A stretch of 35,049 nt of DNA from Methylobacterium sp. E-066 (lineage in GTDB: Bacteria > Pseudomonadota > Alphaproteobacteria > Rhizobiales > Beijerinckiaceae), in the NCBI RefSeq assembly GCF_022829635.1, contig NZ_JAKSYO010000142.1:1-35049 (forward strand), given 5' to 3'. Below are positions 8,147 to 16,257 of the stretch, in pieces. A program made the position numbers and the translations under genes. Under the pieces are notes generated by a model that ran no database searches, was not told where the DNA came from, and saw only the letters and a program-made list of their open reading frames with translations. Position 1 is the first letter of the stretch; every line of letters starts with the position of its first letter.

Positions 8147-9000
8147 CGCGGGCGCCCTCGGCCGACATCGTCTACCTGCCGCGCTGGCGCCCGCGGGGGC
8201 GTCGCTTCGGGGCGCATCGCGGCCAGGAGGCCGGCGGACTGGGCACCTTCCGGGACCAGGTTCCGTTCCTGACCCTGCCGGATGCCCGCCGGATCGACCT
8301 GCGCGCGAGCCTGCGCGACCCGTTCGAGGGCGTGCATGTCCGGCGCTTCGAGATGCGCAACGCCATCGAGGTCTGGGTGCTGATCGACCTCTCCGCCTCG
8401 ATGCGCTTCCGCGGTGCCGGCGACCGCCTACGTCTCGCCGGCGACCTCTGCGCCGGGCTCGCCGCCTCGGCGACCCGGATCGGCGACGGGTTCGGGGTGA
8501 TCGGCTGCGACCGCACGATTCGCGCCGACCTCTACCTGCCGGCCACCCGCCGCCGCGGGCCGGCCGTCGCCATGGCCGAGCGGATCGCGGCGGCGCGCTG
8601 CGACGCGACCGGCGCCGAGGGATTGCTGGAGGCCGCGCGCCTGCTGTTCGGCCGGCCGCGGCTGGTCTTCCTCATCTCCGATTTCCGCTGGCCGCAGGCC
8701 CTGATCGCGCAGGTCTTCGCGGCGCTGGCGTTGCACGACACGGTCCCGGTGCTGCTCGCCGACAGCGCCGAGGATGCCGGCCTGCCAGATTGGGGCCTCG
8801 CCGAGCTCGACGACCTCGAAGGCGCCGGCCGCCGCCTCGTGTTCCTGCGCCCGGCTCTGAAGCGGCGCTGGATCGCCCGCGAGCAAGCCCGGCGCGAGGC
8901 CCTGCGCAGCCTCGCCGCCGCGTCCTCGGCCCGGGCGCCGTTCCACTTGGTCGACCGCTTCGACGCGCAAGCGCTCACCCGCCACCTGCTGGCCACCTGA
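8143..9000 (+). CDS. mxaS: MxaS, DUF58/VWA-like protein
   Basis: 285 residues from the ATG at 8143, which overlaps the mxaR stop in ATGA. The DUF58 signature is present: RRFEMRNAIEVWVLIDLSASM, with a MIDAS-like DLSAS at residues 82-86, then a VWA-type fold (RLVFLISDFRWPQALIAQVF). There is no signal peptide or membrane segment, so it should be cytoplasmic and pair with MxaR, as DUF58 proteins do next to MoxR. It is needed with MxaA, K and L for calcium insertion into MDH in M. extorquens. The open frame continues far upstream inside mxaR, but that part is a shadow. Confidence 0.94.
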   Translation: MTRAPSADIVYLPRWRPRGRRFGAHRGQEAGGLGTFRDQVPFLTLPDARRIDLRASLRDPFEGVHVRRFEMRNAIEVWVLIDLSASMRFRGAGDRLRLAGDLCAGLAASATRIGDGFGVIGCDRTIRADLYLPATRRRGPAVAMAERIAAARCDATGAEGLLEAARLLFGRPRLVFLISDFRWPQALIAQVFAALALHDTVPVLLADSAEDAGLPDWGLAELDDLEGAGRRLVFLRPALKRRWIAREQARREALRSLAAASSARAPFHLVDRFDAQALTRHLLAT

Positions 9001-9002
9001 GA

Positions 9003-9146
9003 TGGCCTGGGTACTCACCAAAAGTCCTGGTTTCAAAAGGTCTTCGACCTTTTGCGGGTGCAGGGTAGAGCCCTGCGATCAGGCGCAGCCCAAGGCATCA
9101 GGGCTCCGCCCCGACACCCCGCCGAAGGGCTTCGCCCTTCGGACTC
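9003..9146. repeat. Palindromic repeat at the mxaS-mxaA junction
   Basis: Almost the whole spacer is a mosaic of hairpins: caaaaggtc-ttc-gaccttttg (about 9033-9053), cagggtagagccctg (about 9060-9074), a cagggctccgccccg segment, and ccgaagggc-ttc-gcccttcgg (about 9122-9142). This composite is familiar as a dispersed intergenic repeat in Methylobacterium-like genomes. It is open in frame with mxaA, so it lies directly against, or inside, the mxaA 5' end. Confidence 0.8.
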
Positions 9147-9148
9147 CC

Positions 9149-10036
9149 ATGATTGCGGCCTGCTGCGCACTGCTGCTTCAGGCCGGCGGCGCCATGGCGC
9201 AGGTGCGCTCCGTCGAGGTGCGGGTGCCCCGTGCCTTCGGGTATTTTCTGGGTGACCTGGTGCGGGCCCAGGCCGATATCGCGGTCGATCCCGGCTTCAC
9301 GCTGCAGCGCGCTTCCCTGCCGGCACCGGGGCCGCTGACCTACTGGCTGGACCTGCGCGACATCACCGTCGAGGAGAGCCCCGGCCGGGTCCGGCTGCAT
9401 CTCACCTACCAGAGCTTCTACGCAGCGCTCGATGCCCGCCAGGTCGCGATCCCGGGCTTTGCCGTGTCGCTGGAGAGCGCGGCGGCGGGGGGCACGACCT
9501 CGGCCAGGGCCGAAATTCCCGGCTGGTCGCTGGGCGTCTCGCCCCTGCGGGAGGTCCAGCCCGAGAAGCACGACGATCCGGCCGAGTACCTGCGGCCGGA
9601 CGGGCGCGTCCCCCGGCTCGACCCGCTGCCGAACCTGCGGGCCGCCCTCGTCGCCCTCGGGGCGGCCGTGCTGGCGCTCGCCGCCCTCGGCACCGATCGC
9701 GGCTGGTTCGCGCGGCCCGGGCGCCCCTTCGCCAAGGCCGCCCGCGCATTGCGCCGGTTGGGCCGCGAGGGCGCGGACGGCTATCGCGAGGCCCTGCGCC
9801 TGATCCATCGCGGCCTCGACGAGACCGACGGCCGCCGGGTGCTGGCCGACGACCTCCCGGCCTTCCTCGACCGGCATCCGGCCTTCCGCCGAGAGGGCCC
9901 GGCCCTGGCCCGGTTCTTCGAGGCTTCGCGCTGGGCCTTCTTCGGCCGCGAGGTCGAGGCCGCCCGGGCGAGCCTGCCCTGGCCCGAGGTCGAGGCCGAC
10001 CTGCGCCGGCTCGCCGTCGCCGAGCGGGAGGCCTGA
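9149..10036 (+). CDS. mxaA: MxaA, membrane-anchored MDH maturation protein
   Basis: 295 residues from the ATG at 9149. A short hydrophobic N-terminus (MIAACCALLLQAGGAMA) looks like a signal peptide but lacks the usual basic residues. A periplasmic domain follows (residues ~18-160), then a membrane helix at ~163-181 and a cytoplasmic helical tail of ~110 residues. MxaA is required with MxaK and MxaL for calcium insertion into MDH. The frame is open back to an ATG at 9002, just after the mxaS stop; starting there would translate the palindromic repeat as a 49-residue leader. I prefer 9149, but the true start is uncertain and the original one may have been displaced by the repeat. Confidence 0.9.
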   Translation: MIAACCALLLQAGGAMAQVRSVEVRVPRAFGYFLGDLVRAQADIAVDPGFTLQRASLPAPGPLTYWLDLRDITVEESPGRVRLHLTYQSFYAALDARQVAIPGFAVSLESAAAGGTTSARAEIPGWSLGVSPLREVQPEKHDDPAEYLRPDGRVPRLDPLPNLRAALVALGAAVLALAALGTDRGWFARPGRPFAKAARALRRLGREGADGYREALRLIHRGLDETDGRRVLADDLPAFLDRHPAFRREGPALARFFEASRWAFFGREVEAARASLPWPEVEADLRRLAVAEREA

Positions 10037-10039
10037 GCG

Positions 10040-11089
10040 ATGACGGTCGGGTCGCTCGGGGTCGCGTCACCCATCTGGCTGTGGCTGCTGCCGCTCGCGC
10101 TGCTGCCGCTGTTCGCCTCCGGGCGCCGACGGGCCTCGGTCCCGGCGCTCGCCGCGGCGCCGGCCGATGCGGCCTCGCGCTGGATCGCCCGGCTGCTGCG
10201 GGGGGCGGGCGTGCTCGCCGTCAGTGGCTTGGTGGTGGCGCTCGCCGGTCCCTACGGCGCCGGCGCGCCGGTGACCCAGATCGGCATCGGCGCCCAGATC
10301 TCCATGCTGATCGACCGGTCCGGCAGCATGAACGAGACGTTTGCGGGCCGGCAGCCCTCGGGCGCGGAGGAATCGAAGGCCGCCGCGTCCCGGCGCCTGC
10401 TGGCGGATTTCGTCGGCGCCCGGGCGCACGACCTGTTCGCGGTCACCGCCTTCTCGACCGCGCCGATGCTGGTCATGCCCATGACCGACCGGCACGCGGC
10501 CGTGCGCGCCGCCATCGCGGCGATCGACCGGCCGGGCCTCGACTACACCAACGTCGCCCGTGGCCTCGCGATGGCGCTGTCGCAATTCGCGCCGGAGAGC
10601 AGCGGCTCCCGGGTCCTGCTGTTCATCTCCGATGGCGCTGCGGTGATCGACCCGCGGGTGCAGGATGCCCTGCGCGCCGCCTTCGCCAAGCTGCACCCGA
10701 ACCTGTACTGGCTGTTCCTGCGCACCAAGGGCTCGCCCTCGATCCATGACCGGCCAGCCGGGGAGGACACGCCTCAGGCCGCCCCCGAGCGGCATCTCGA
10801 CCTGTTCTTCCAGAGTCTCGGCGTGCCCTACCGGGCCTTCGAGGCCGAGGGCGCCCCCGCGGTCGCCGACGCCATCGCGCAGATCGCCGCCCTGGAGCGC
10901 AACCCGATCCCCTATACCGAGCCGCGCCCCCGCCGCGACCTGACCGGCTTCGCCTACGCGCTCGCCGGGCTCGGGCTTTTCTTGCTGGTCCTGGCGGCCC
11001 TCGCCGAGGCGGATTTTTTGGCGGCCCGGGTCGCGGGTTCCACCGTACCAGAGCAGGCGACGGAGCCGGATATCCGGAGGGCGGCATGA
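10040..11089 (+). CDS. mxaC: MxaC, membrane VWA protein of MDH maturation
   Basis: 349 residues, starting 4 bases after the mxaA stop. Two N-terminal membrane helices (~10-27 and ~54-71) flank a short basic loop. They are followed by a periplasmic VWA domain with a complete MIDAS start, DRSGS at residues 92-96, a Thr in DYTNVARGLAMAL and the later LLFISDGAAV. A C-terminal membrane helix lies at ~306-328. This is the BatA-like layout that pairs with MoxR/DUF58 proteins. A metal at the MIDAS fits a role in calcium handling for MDH, though the mechanism is not established. An ATGA at 11086 overlaps the stop, hinting that the next gene once began there. Confidence 0.94.
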   Translation: MTVGSLGVASPIWLWLLPLALLPLFASGRRRASVPALAAAPADAASRWIARLLRGAGVLAVSGLVVALAGPYGAGAPVTQIGIGAQISMLIDRSGSMNETFAGRQPSGAEESKAAASRRLLADFVGARAHDLFAVTAFSTAPMLVMPMTDRHAAVRAAIAAIDRPGLDYTNVARGLAMALSQFAPESSGSRVLLFISDGAAVIDPRVQDALRAAFAKLHPNLYWLFLRTKGSPSIHDRPAGEDTPQAAPERHLDLFFQSLGVPYRAFEAEGAPAVADAIAQIAALERNPIPYTEPRPRRDLTGFAYALAGLGLFLLVLAALAEADFLAARVAGSTVPEQATEPDIRRAA

Positions 11090-11512
11090 CCCGATCCGGT
11101 ATCCGGGAGAGATTGCGCCGCAGCCTACGGGGGGCGGATGCCATTTCATCCGAGGCGCGCTGCGCCGCCTCGCACCGGTGGCTTCGAGGCCAAGGGGCTG
11201 AAAAAACGAGCTTTTCCCCTCCCCCTTGCGGGGAGGGGCCAGGGGTGGGGGGGGGGCCGGATGGGGCCCAGCGGTGCCTTCTGAACCATCCCCACCTCCA
11301 ACTCCTCCCCGCAAGGGGGAGGAGAGTACGCACGTATCCTGGAGAGGCGCGGGTCCCCTCTCCCGTGCGGGAGAGGGACAGGGTGAGGGATGCGACTTTT
11401 CCGGAGAATCCTGGTCCCTCACCCCAACCCTCTCCCGCACGGGAGAGGGGGCACGTCGCGGCCGGCGCAAGCCGGCGCGTGAACACCGTAGCCTGCACGC
11501 GAGAGGGCATCC
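11090..11512. repeat. Tandem palindromic repeats between mxaC and mxaK
   Basis: This 423-base gap inside an otherwise compact operon holds two palindromic units. Unit 1 (11216-11324) has arms built on cccctcccccttgcggggagggg and its partner ending gggggaggag. Unit 2 (11355-11451) has arms cccctctcccgtgcgggagaggg and ccctctcccgcacgggagaggg. Each also has outer arms of the caggggtgggg / catccccacctc type. This is the CTCCC/GGGAG dispersed repeat class seen in many Proteobacteria. Bases 11090-11215 show no gene apart from a short frame from the ATG at 11086. Confidence 0.85.
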
Positions 11513-12106
11513 GTGCCCTGTCCAGCCATGCGTGAGTCCGGTCGCCGCCTCTGGGGCCGGCTTCGGCCGCGGCTCCTCCTCGCCCTGCCGGTGCTGCTCG
11601 GCCTCGCGGCCTTAGGCTTCGGCGTGTCCGCCTGGCGGGTGGATGCGGCCAACCGGAGCATCGCGGCGCTCGAAGCCGGCACAGATCTCGATGTCAGGAC
11701 CGGGGCGCCGGCGCCTGTCCTGGTGGCGCGGATCGGCTACCTCGCCGGGCACGGGCGCCTGGAGGAGACCGAGCTCCTGGTCGCCGCCCTCGACCGGGCC
11801 GGTGCCGCCGACGCCGCGTCCCGCGCGCGCTACCGGATCGCCAACGCCAGGATGCGCGAGGCCTTCGGGCTCCTGACCCGCGGCGCCCTCGACAAGGCCG
11901 GCCCGCAGGTGACCTTGGCCCGCCAGGATTACCGCCGTGCGCTGCGCGACCGGCCGGATTTCTGGGACGCGAAGTTCAACCTCGACGTGGCCTCGCGGCT
12001 GATCCGCGATTTTCCGGAGTTCGACCGCGCCAGCGGCGACGAGATGCGCGCCGAGCCGAAGCAGATCTGGACCGACATCCCCGGGCAGCCGAGGGGCGGA
12101 CCATGA
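11513..12106 (+). CDS. mxaK: MxaK, MDH maturation protein
   Basis: 197 residues from the GTG at 11513, which has GAGAGGG 5 bases upstream; an ATG at 11528 is the alternative. One N-terminal membrane helix (~20-40) follows a basic start. The rest is a helical periplasmic domain with TPR-like character (ETELLVAALDRAG, YRRALRDRPDFWDAKFNLDVASRLI). MxaK is one of the proteins needed for calcium insertion into MDH. Its stop overlaps the mxaL start in ATGA. The C-terminus (EPKQIWTDIPGQPRGGP) is typical of the family. The upstream repeats probably reshaped the start of this gene. Confidence 0.92.
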   Translation: MPCPAMRESGRRLWGRLRPRLLLALPVLLGLAALGFGVSAWRVDAANRSIAALEAGTDLDVRTGAPAPVLVARIGYLAGHGRLEETELLVAALDRAGAADAASRARYRIANARMREAFGLLTRGALDKAGPQVTLARQDYRRALRDRPDFWDAKFNLDVASRLIRDFPEFDRASGDEMRAEPKQIWTDIPGQPRGGP

Positions 12107-13134
12107 GCCGGCAAACGGTTTTGAAAAGCCTGCCGCTCGCGTGCAACCTGCGCGGGCGCCGCTTCCAGGCTCTGGCTCTTGCCCTGGTGCTGGTCATCGC
12201 CGCCCTGGTGGTGCCGGTCTTGCCGGTCACCCGCACGGGCGTCGCGGTGCTGGCGGTGGTGGACATCACCGGCTCGATGAACGTGCGCGACTACGCGGCC
12301 GAGGGCCGGCCCGCGAGCCGGCTGGAGACCGCCAAGGCGGCCCTGCGCCGGCTGGTGGCGGACCTGCCCTGCGGCTCGCGGGTCGCGCTGGCGCTGTTCA
12401 CCGAGCGGAAGCCGTTCCTGCTGTTCGAGCCCGTGGAGGTCTGCGCCGAGTTCGCGCCGCTCGATGGCGCCCTGGCGGCGCTCGACTGGCGGATGGCCTG
12501 GGAGGGCGACAGCCGGATCAGCGCCGGCCTGTACCGGGCCGTGGAGATGGCGGCCGGGCTCGGCACGGACCTGCTGTTCGTCACCGACGGCCAGGAGACG
12601 CCGCCGCTCCCCGCCGGGCAAGTGCCACCCTTCGAGGGCAAGCCGGGGGCGGTCCGGGGCCTGATCGTCGGCGCCGGCGCCTACGGCCTGTCGCCGATCC
12701 CGAAATTCGACGATCGCGGCCGCGAGAGCGGTTTCTACGCCGAGACCGACGTGCAGCAGGAGAACCGGTTCGGGCCGCCGCCGGCCGATGCCGAATCCCG
12801 CGCCGGCTACAACCCGCGCAACGCCCCGTTCGGTGCCGCCGCCGCACAGGGCAGCGAGCATCTCTCGTCGGTGCGCGAAGGCCACTTGAAGCAGCTCGCC
12901 GCCGGCACGGGCCTCGCCTACGCCCATCTCGACGGGCCGGACGGGCTCGACCGGCCCCTGATCGCGGCCGCGACCCCGCGCCCGCTTCCGGGTCGGATCG
13001 ACCTGCGCCCTGTCCTCGGCGCCCTGGCGCTCGCCCTCGTGCTCGGCGTCCTGCTGGCGGCGCCTTTGCGCGGCCTCGGCCGCCGCATCACCCCGTTCCC
13101 CTTCACCTACCGTTTGCGTTTCCGGAAAGCCTGA
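12103..13134 (+). CDS. mxaL: MxaL, membrane VWA protein of MDH maturation
   Basis: 343 residues, coupled to mxaK by a 4-base overlap. A membrane helix at ~21-41 precedes a VWA domain whose MIDAS motif reads DITGS (residues 54-58), with Thr in place of the first Ser. Typical VWA elements follow (AVEMAAGLGTDLLFVTDGQETPP). A second membrane helix lies near ~303-325 and ends in a basic tail, so the VWA domain faces the periplasm. MxaL acts with MxaA and MxaK in calcium insertion into MDH. It pairs with MxaC as a second, diverged VWA protein, as BatA/BatB do in related MoxR systems. Confidence 0.94.
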   Translation: MSRQTVLKSLPLACNLRGRRFQALALALVLVIAALVVPVLPVTRTGVAVLAVVDITGSMNVRDYAAEGRPASRLETAKAALRRLVADLPCGSRVALALFTERKPFLLFEPVEVCAEFAPLDGALAALDWRMAWEGDSRISAGLYRAVEMAAGLGTDLLFVTDGQETPPLPAGQVPPFEGKPGAVRGLIVGAGAYGLSPIPKFDDRGRESGFYAETDVQQENRFGPPPADAESRAGYNPRNAPFGAAAAQGSEHLSSVREGHLKQLAAGTGLAYAHLDGPDGLDRPLIAAATPRPLPGRIDLRPVLGALALALVLGVLLAAPLRGLGRRITPFPFTYRLRFRKA

Positions 13135-13136
13135 TC

Positions 13137-13685
13137 ATGCGTCGCGTCCTCGCCACCCTCGCTGCCCTGCTCGCCGCCGGCACCGCTCTGGCCCACGGGC
13201 CGACGCCCCAAAAGATCGATCAGACCATCACCATCCGGGCGACGCCGGACGCGGTCTGGAAGGTGGTCGGTCCGTTCGGCGGCATCGGCGCCTGGCATCC
13301 GGACGTGGCCAAGGTCGAGGCCAAGGGTGGCGAAGGCGTTGGGGGCGACGGCGCGGGCGCCGTCCGCAAGGTCACGCTGAAGCGCGGCGGCACCCTGATC
13401 GAGGGCCTCGACGAGTGGAAGGGGGCGGAGCGGACCTATTCCTACCGCCTGTCCGACCCCGATCTCGACGCCTTGCCGGTCTCGTCCTACTCGGCGACCC
13501 TCACGGTGACGCCGGAGGGCGAGGGGGCGAAGGTCGAGTGGATGGGCCGCTTCTACCGGGGCGATACCGGCAACGAGCCCCCCGAGAACCTGAACGACGA
13601 AGCCGGCAAGGAGGCGATGAACCGCTACTTCTCCGAGGGCCTCAAGGGCCTGAAGGCGAAGCTGGAGGGCGGGCCGCAGCGATGA
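13137..13685 (+). CDS. mxaD: MxaD, periplasmic SRPBCC-fold protein
   Basis: 182 residues from the ATG at 13137, two bases after the mxaL stop. The signal peptide ends at ALA (residue 19). The rest is one START/SRPBCC domain: the strand ITIRATPDAVWKVVGPFGGIGAWHPDV, then YSYRLSDPDLDALPVSSYSATLTV and a long C-terminal helix. MxaD has been reported to stimulate the interaction of MDH with cytochrome cL in Methylorubrum extorquens. The stop overlaps the mxaE start (ATGA). Homologues also occur outside mxa clusters as general SRPBCC proteins; position decides the name here. Confidence 0.93.
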   Translation: MRRVLATLAALLAAGTALAHGPTPQKIDQTITIRATPDAVWKVVGPFGGIGAWHPDVAKVEAKGGEGVGGDGAGAVRKVTLKRGGTLIEGLDEWKGAERTYSYRLSDPDLDALPVSSYSATLTVTPEGEGAKVEWMGRFYRGDTGNEPPENLNDEAGKEAMNRYFSEGLKGLKAKLEGGPQR

Positions 13686-14644
13686 GGTTTTCGCGGCATC
13701 TCGCCTGGATCGTCGGCCTCGCGCTCGCCGCCGGGCCGGCGGTGGCGGGTTCCGTCTGGGTCGCGAGCCAGCAGGGCGCCCGCGCCACCCGGATCGAGCG
13801 GCCGGAGGGCGCGCGAGTCGCAGAGGTTGGCGCCGCGCTGGCGGTGGCACCGTCCCCGGCCGTGGTGGCGGCCGGTCCCGGTGGACGGCTCTATCTCAGC
13901 CATCCGGATGGCCGCGCGGTCACGGCGATCGCCGCTGACGGGACGACGCGGCACTGGCCCGTCCCCGGCCAGCCCTTCGGGCTCGCGGCCGACCCGGACG
14001 GGCGTTTCCTCTATGTCGGCGACTGGTCCGGCAACCGCGTGCTGCGCCTCTCGGTCGAGACCGGCGCGGTCGAGGCCGAGGTGGCGGTCGGGCGCGACCC
14101 GGCCGGGCTGGCCCTCGGCGCCAACGGCCGGCTCTACGTGGCCGAGCGCGAGGGCCGGAGCGTCGGCGTGGTCGACACCGCCCGGATGGTGCGGATCGCC
14201 GGTATCCCGGTCGGCGAAGGTCCCTTCGCCCTGGCCTACGATCCGGTCCGCGACCGGGTCTACGTCGCCAACGTGCGCAGCAACGACCTCACCGTCATCG
14301 ACGCGGGCGCGCTCAAGCCCATCGCGACCGTACCGGTTGGGGCGAGCCCCTACGGGGTCGCCATTAGCCCGGACGGGCGCTGCGTGGTCGTCACCAACCA
14401 GCATGCCGGTACCGTCTCGATCGCCGACGCCGATACGCTCACCGTCACCGCCACGGTCCCGGTCGGCCGCTATCCCGAGGGCGTGGCGATCCTCGGCGAC
14501 CGCGCCTATGTGGCCAACTGGTTCTCCGACGACGTCTCCATCATCGACCTCGCGACGCTGAAGGAGATGGGCCGGATCCCGGTGGCCGAGGGGCCGCGGA
14601 CCCTGGTGGCGGATCAGCCGGCCCTCGGGGAGACCGGCCGGTGA
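13682..14644 (+). CDS. mxaE: MxaE, secreted YVTN-type beta-propeller
   Basis: 320 residues with a signal peptide to ~22 (AVA/G). The body is a seven-bladed-type beta-propeller of YVTN/NHL repeats: PFGLAADPDGRFLYVGDWSGN, PAGLALGANGRLYVAERE, PFALAYDPVRDRVYVANVRSN, PYGVAISPDGRCVVVTNQ, PEGVAILGDRAYVANWFSD. These repeats are common in c-type cytochrome and PQQ-related clusters. MxaE is a conserved member of the methanol oxidation gene cluster with no clear enzymatic role; a scaffold role in the periplasm is inferred. It overlaps mxaD (ATGA) and mxaH (GTGA) by four bases each. Confidence 0.92.
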   Translation: MRFSRHLAWIVGLALAAGPAVAGSVWVASQQGARATRIERPEGARVAEVGAALAVAPSPAVVAAGPGGRLYLSHPDGRAVTAIAADGTTRHWPVPGQPFGLAADPDGRFLYVGDWSGNRVLRLSVETGAVEAEVAVGRDPAGLALGANGRLYVAEREGRSVGVVDTARMVRIAGIPVGEGPFALAYDPVRDRVYVANVRSNDLTVIDAGALKPIATVPVGASPYGVAISPDGRCVVVTNQHAGTVSIADADTLTVTATVPVGRYPEGVAILGDRAYVANWFSDDVSIIDLATLKEMGRIPVAEGPRTLVADQPALGETGR

Positions 14645-15162
14645 GGCGGGCGCTCGCCAGCCTGATGGCCGCCGGCCTCATGCTCGCCGCCTGCGACCGG
14701 CCCCACGAACCTGGCTCGGAGGAGGGCCAGGCCGTGGTGGCGCGGACCTCGGAGAGCGAACTGCCGGCCTGGCTGTCGCCCACCGACGGGACCGACCCGG
14801 CCCGCTGGCTCGCCGGCCGGGAGGTCGGCTACCCGCTGCCGACCGGCGCCGAACCCGTCCGGGCGCTACAGGAGGCGCTCACGGAGGCCAAGGCCGGCTT
14901 CATCGAGGATCCGCGCATGATCGCCAACCGCACGGCCCAGCTCGGGCAGATGCTGGCCGAGATCGGCAAGACCGAGCGATACGCGCTGCTGCTCACCGGG
15001 TTCAGCGCGGTCGCGGCCCGGCGCGGCCGCCACAAGAGCCTCTACGGGGAGATGTGCCAGCATTATTTCAACACCCGCGCCCGGGGCGTCGACCACGCCG
15101 CCGCCCTGGCGCTGCTCGCCGAAAGGTTCGCGCCCGGCCTCGGCACGGGGGAGTCGCCATGA
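14641..15162 (+). CDS. mxaH: MxaH, predicted lipoprotein
   Basis: 173 residues from a GTG at 14641 that overlaps the mxaE stop (GTGA). The N-terminus carries a lipobox, LAAC at residues 15-18, so the mature protein should be lipid-anchored at Cys18. The remainder is a soluble, mostly helical domain (PVRALQEALTEAKAGFIEDPRMIANRTAQLGQMLAEIGKTERYALLLTGF). It is a conserved member of the mxaDEH tail of the cluster; its biochemical role is not known. The alternative downstream starts would remove the lipobox, so the GTG is firm. Confidence 0.9.
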   Translation: MRRALASLMAAGLMLAACDRPHEPGSEEGQAVVARTSESELPAWLSPTDGTDPARWLAGREVGYPLPTGAEPVRALQEALTEAKAGFIEDPRMIANRTAQLGQMLAEIGKTERYALLLTGFSAVAARRGRHKSLYGEMCQHYFNTRARGVDHAAALALLAERFAPGLGTGESP

Positions 15163-15186
15163 GTGCCCCACGATGAGGGCCCCACT

Positions 15187-15888
15187 ATGAGCGCCGCGCC
15201 GCGCTGTGTCGCGTCAGGCTTGGCCGAGCCCGCGTCCCGGCGGTCCGCCCGGCCGCGCGACCTGCTGATCGTCGACGACCACCCGATCGTCCTCCAAGGC
15301 TTCCGGCTGCTCGCCGAGGAGGCCGGGATCGCCCGCGTCCACGAGGCCCGCGACATCGTCGGCGCCTACCGCACGTTCCACCGCCACCGGCCTTCCGTGG
15401 TGGTGACCGACCTGAGCTTCCGGGACGACGGCCTGTCCGGCCTGTCGCTGATCCGCCGGATCCGCGCGCTGGAGCCGGGCGCGCGCATCCTCGCGCTGAG
15501 CATGCACCGGGATCCGGTCATCGTCGCCCGCGTCCTGGAATGCGGGGCCCTGGGCTTCGTGCTCAAGGATACGCCCGCCGCCGCCTTCCTGGAGGCGCTG
15601 GAGGCGGTGACCAACGGCCGCTCCTACCTGCCCCACGACATCGCCATCGAGATCGCGATGCTGAATGCCGGCGCGCGCGACCGGCCGCTGGCGAACCTGA
15701 GCAGCCGGGAGATGCAGATCCTGGTGCTGATCGGGAAGGGCAAACCCTACGACGAGATCGCCGAGATCCTCACGCTCAACTACCGCAGCGTCGTGAACGC
15801 CACCGCCGCGCTGCGATGCAAGCTCGGCGTCGGCAGCATGGCGGAGCTCATGCAGATCGCTGCGGCCCAGGCCGGGACCGTCTCCTGA
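15187..15888 (+). CDS. mxaB: MxaB, NarL/LuxR-type response regulator
   Basis: 233 residues from the ATG at 15187, which has GAGGG 7 bases upstream; the GTG at 15163 would add eight residues. An N-terminal receiver domain shows acidic Asp30-Asp31, the phosphoacceptor Asp75 in VVVTDLSF and Lys127 in FVLKDT. A LuxR-type HTH lies at ~171-230 (LSSREMQILVLIGKGKPYDEIAEIL...). In M. extorquens MxaB is needed for normal expression of methanol oxidation genes and PQQ synthesis. No partner histidine kinase is encoded nearby. It closes the mxa cluster; a weak 6-bp stem after the stop is not a convincing terminator. Confidence 0.93.
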   Translation: MSAAPRCVASGLAEPASRRSARPRDLLIVDDHPIVLQGFRLLAEEAGIARVHEARDIVGAYRTFHRHRPSVVVTDLSFRDDGLSGLSLIRRIRALEPGARILALSMHRDPVIVARVLECGALGFVLKDTPAAAFLEALEAVTNGRSYLPHDIAIEIAMLNAGARDRPLANLSSREMQILVLIGKGKPYDEIAEILTLNYRSVVNATAALRCKLGVGSMAELMQIAAAQAGTVS

Positions 15889-16257
15889 CGGGCACGGCCG
15901 GGCCACGCATGCCGGCCGAGACACCAGACATCGCGATGCGAGAGTAAGTCCGGCCGAAGTCGCGGCCGCGCGATGTTGTGTGCCAGTCGGCGAAGTGAAT
16001 CGATGATGATGAAGACGATCGCGAGTATTTACGAATAAAGATCGTCATTTATCCGAGGGCATAAGGCTAAAAAAATCAGAAAAATTGATGCCTGACGTGT
16101 TGGAGCCGGAAAGATTCTCTTGTTAGCAGGGCCCGCCGACGGCGAATCATCTTGATCCGGGCACGGTCTCATAGGCGGCAGGCAAGGCCGCGTGAGCCGT
16201 CCGGCAAGATGCCGATCGGACAACAAGACATCCCAATCCATCGAGGCGGGGGCTTCC
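15889..16257. other. Intergenic region after mxaB
   Basis: The 369 bases hold no supported gene. The middle part (about 16000-16100) is much AT-richer than the rest and includes an A-run (ggctaaaaaaatcagaaaaattg) that may belong to the promoter of the YagU-like gene. The frame of that gene is open back to 16192, without family support. No clear terminator for mxaB was found. Confidence 0.4.

Noticed and set aside
11086..11535. 149-codon frame after mxaC
   Set aside because: It runs through two palindromic repeats and has their composition; only its first ~15 codons may be a relic of an older mxaK start.
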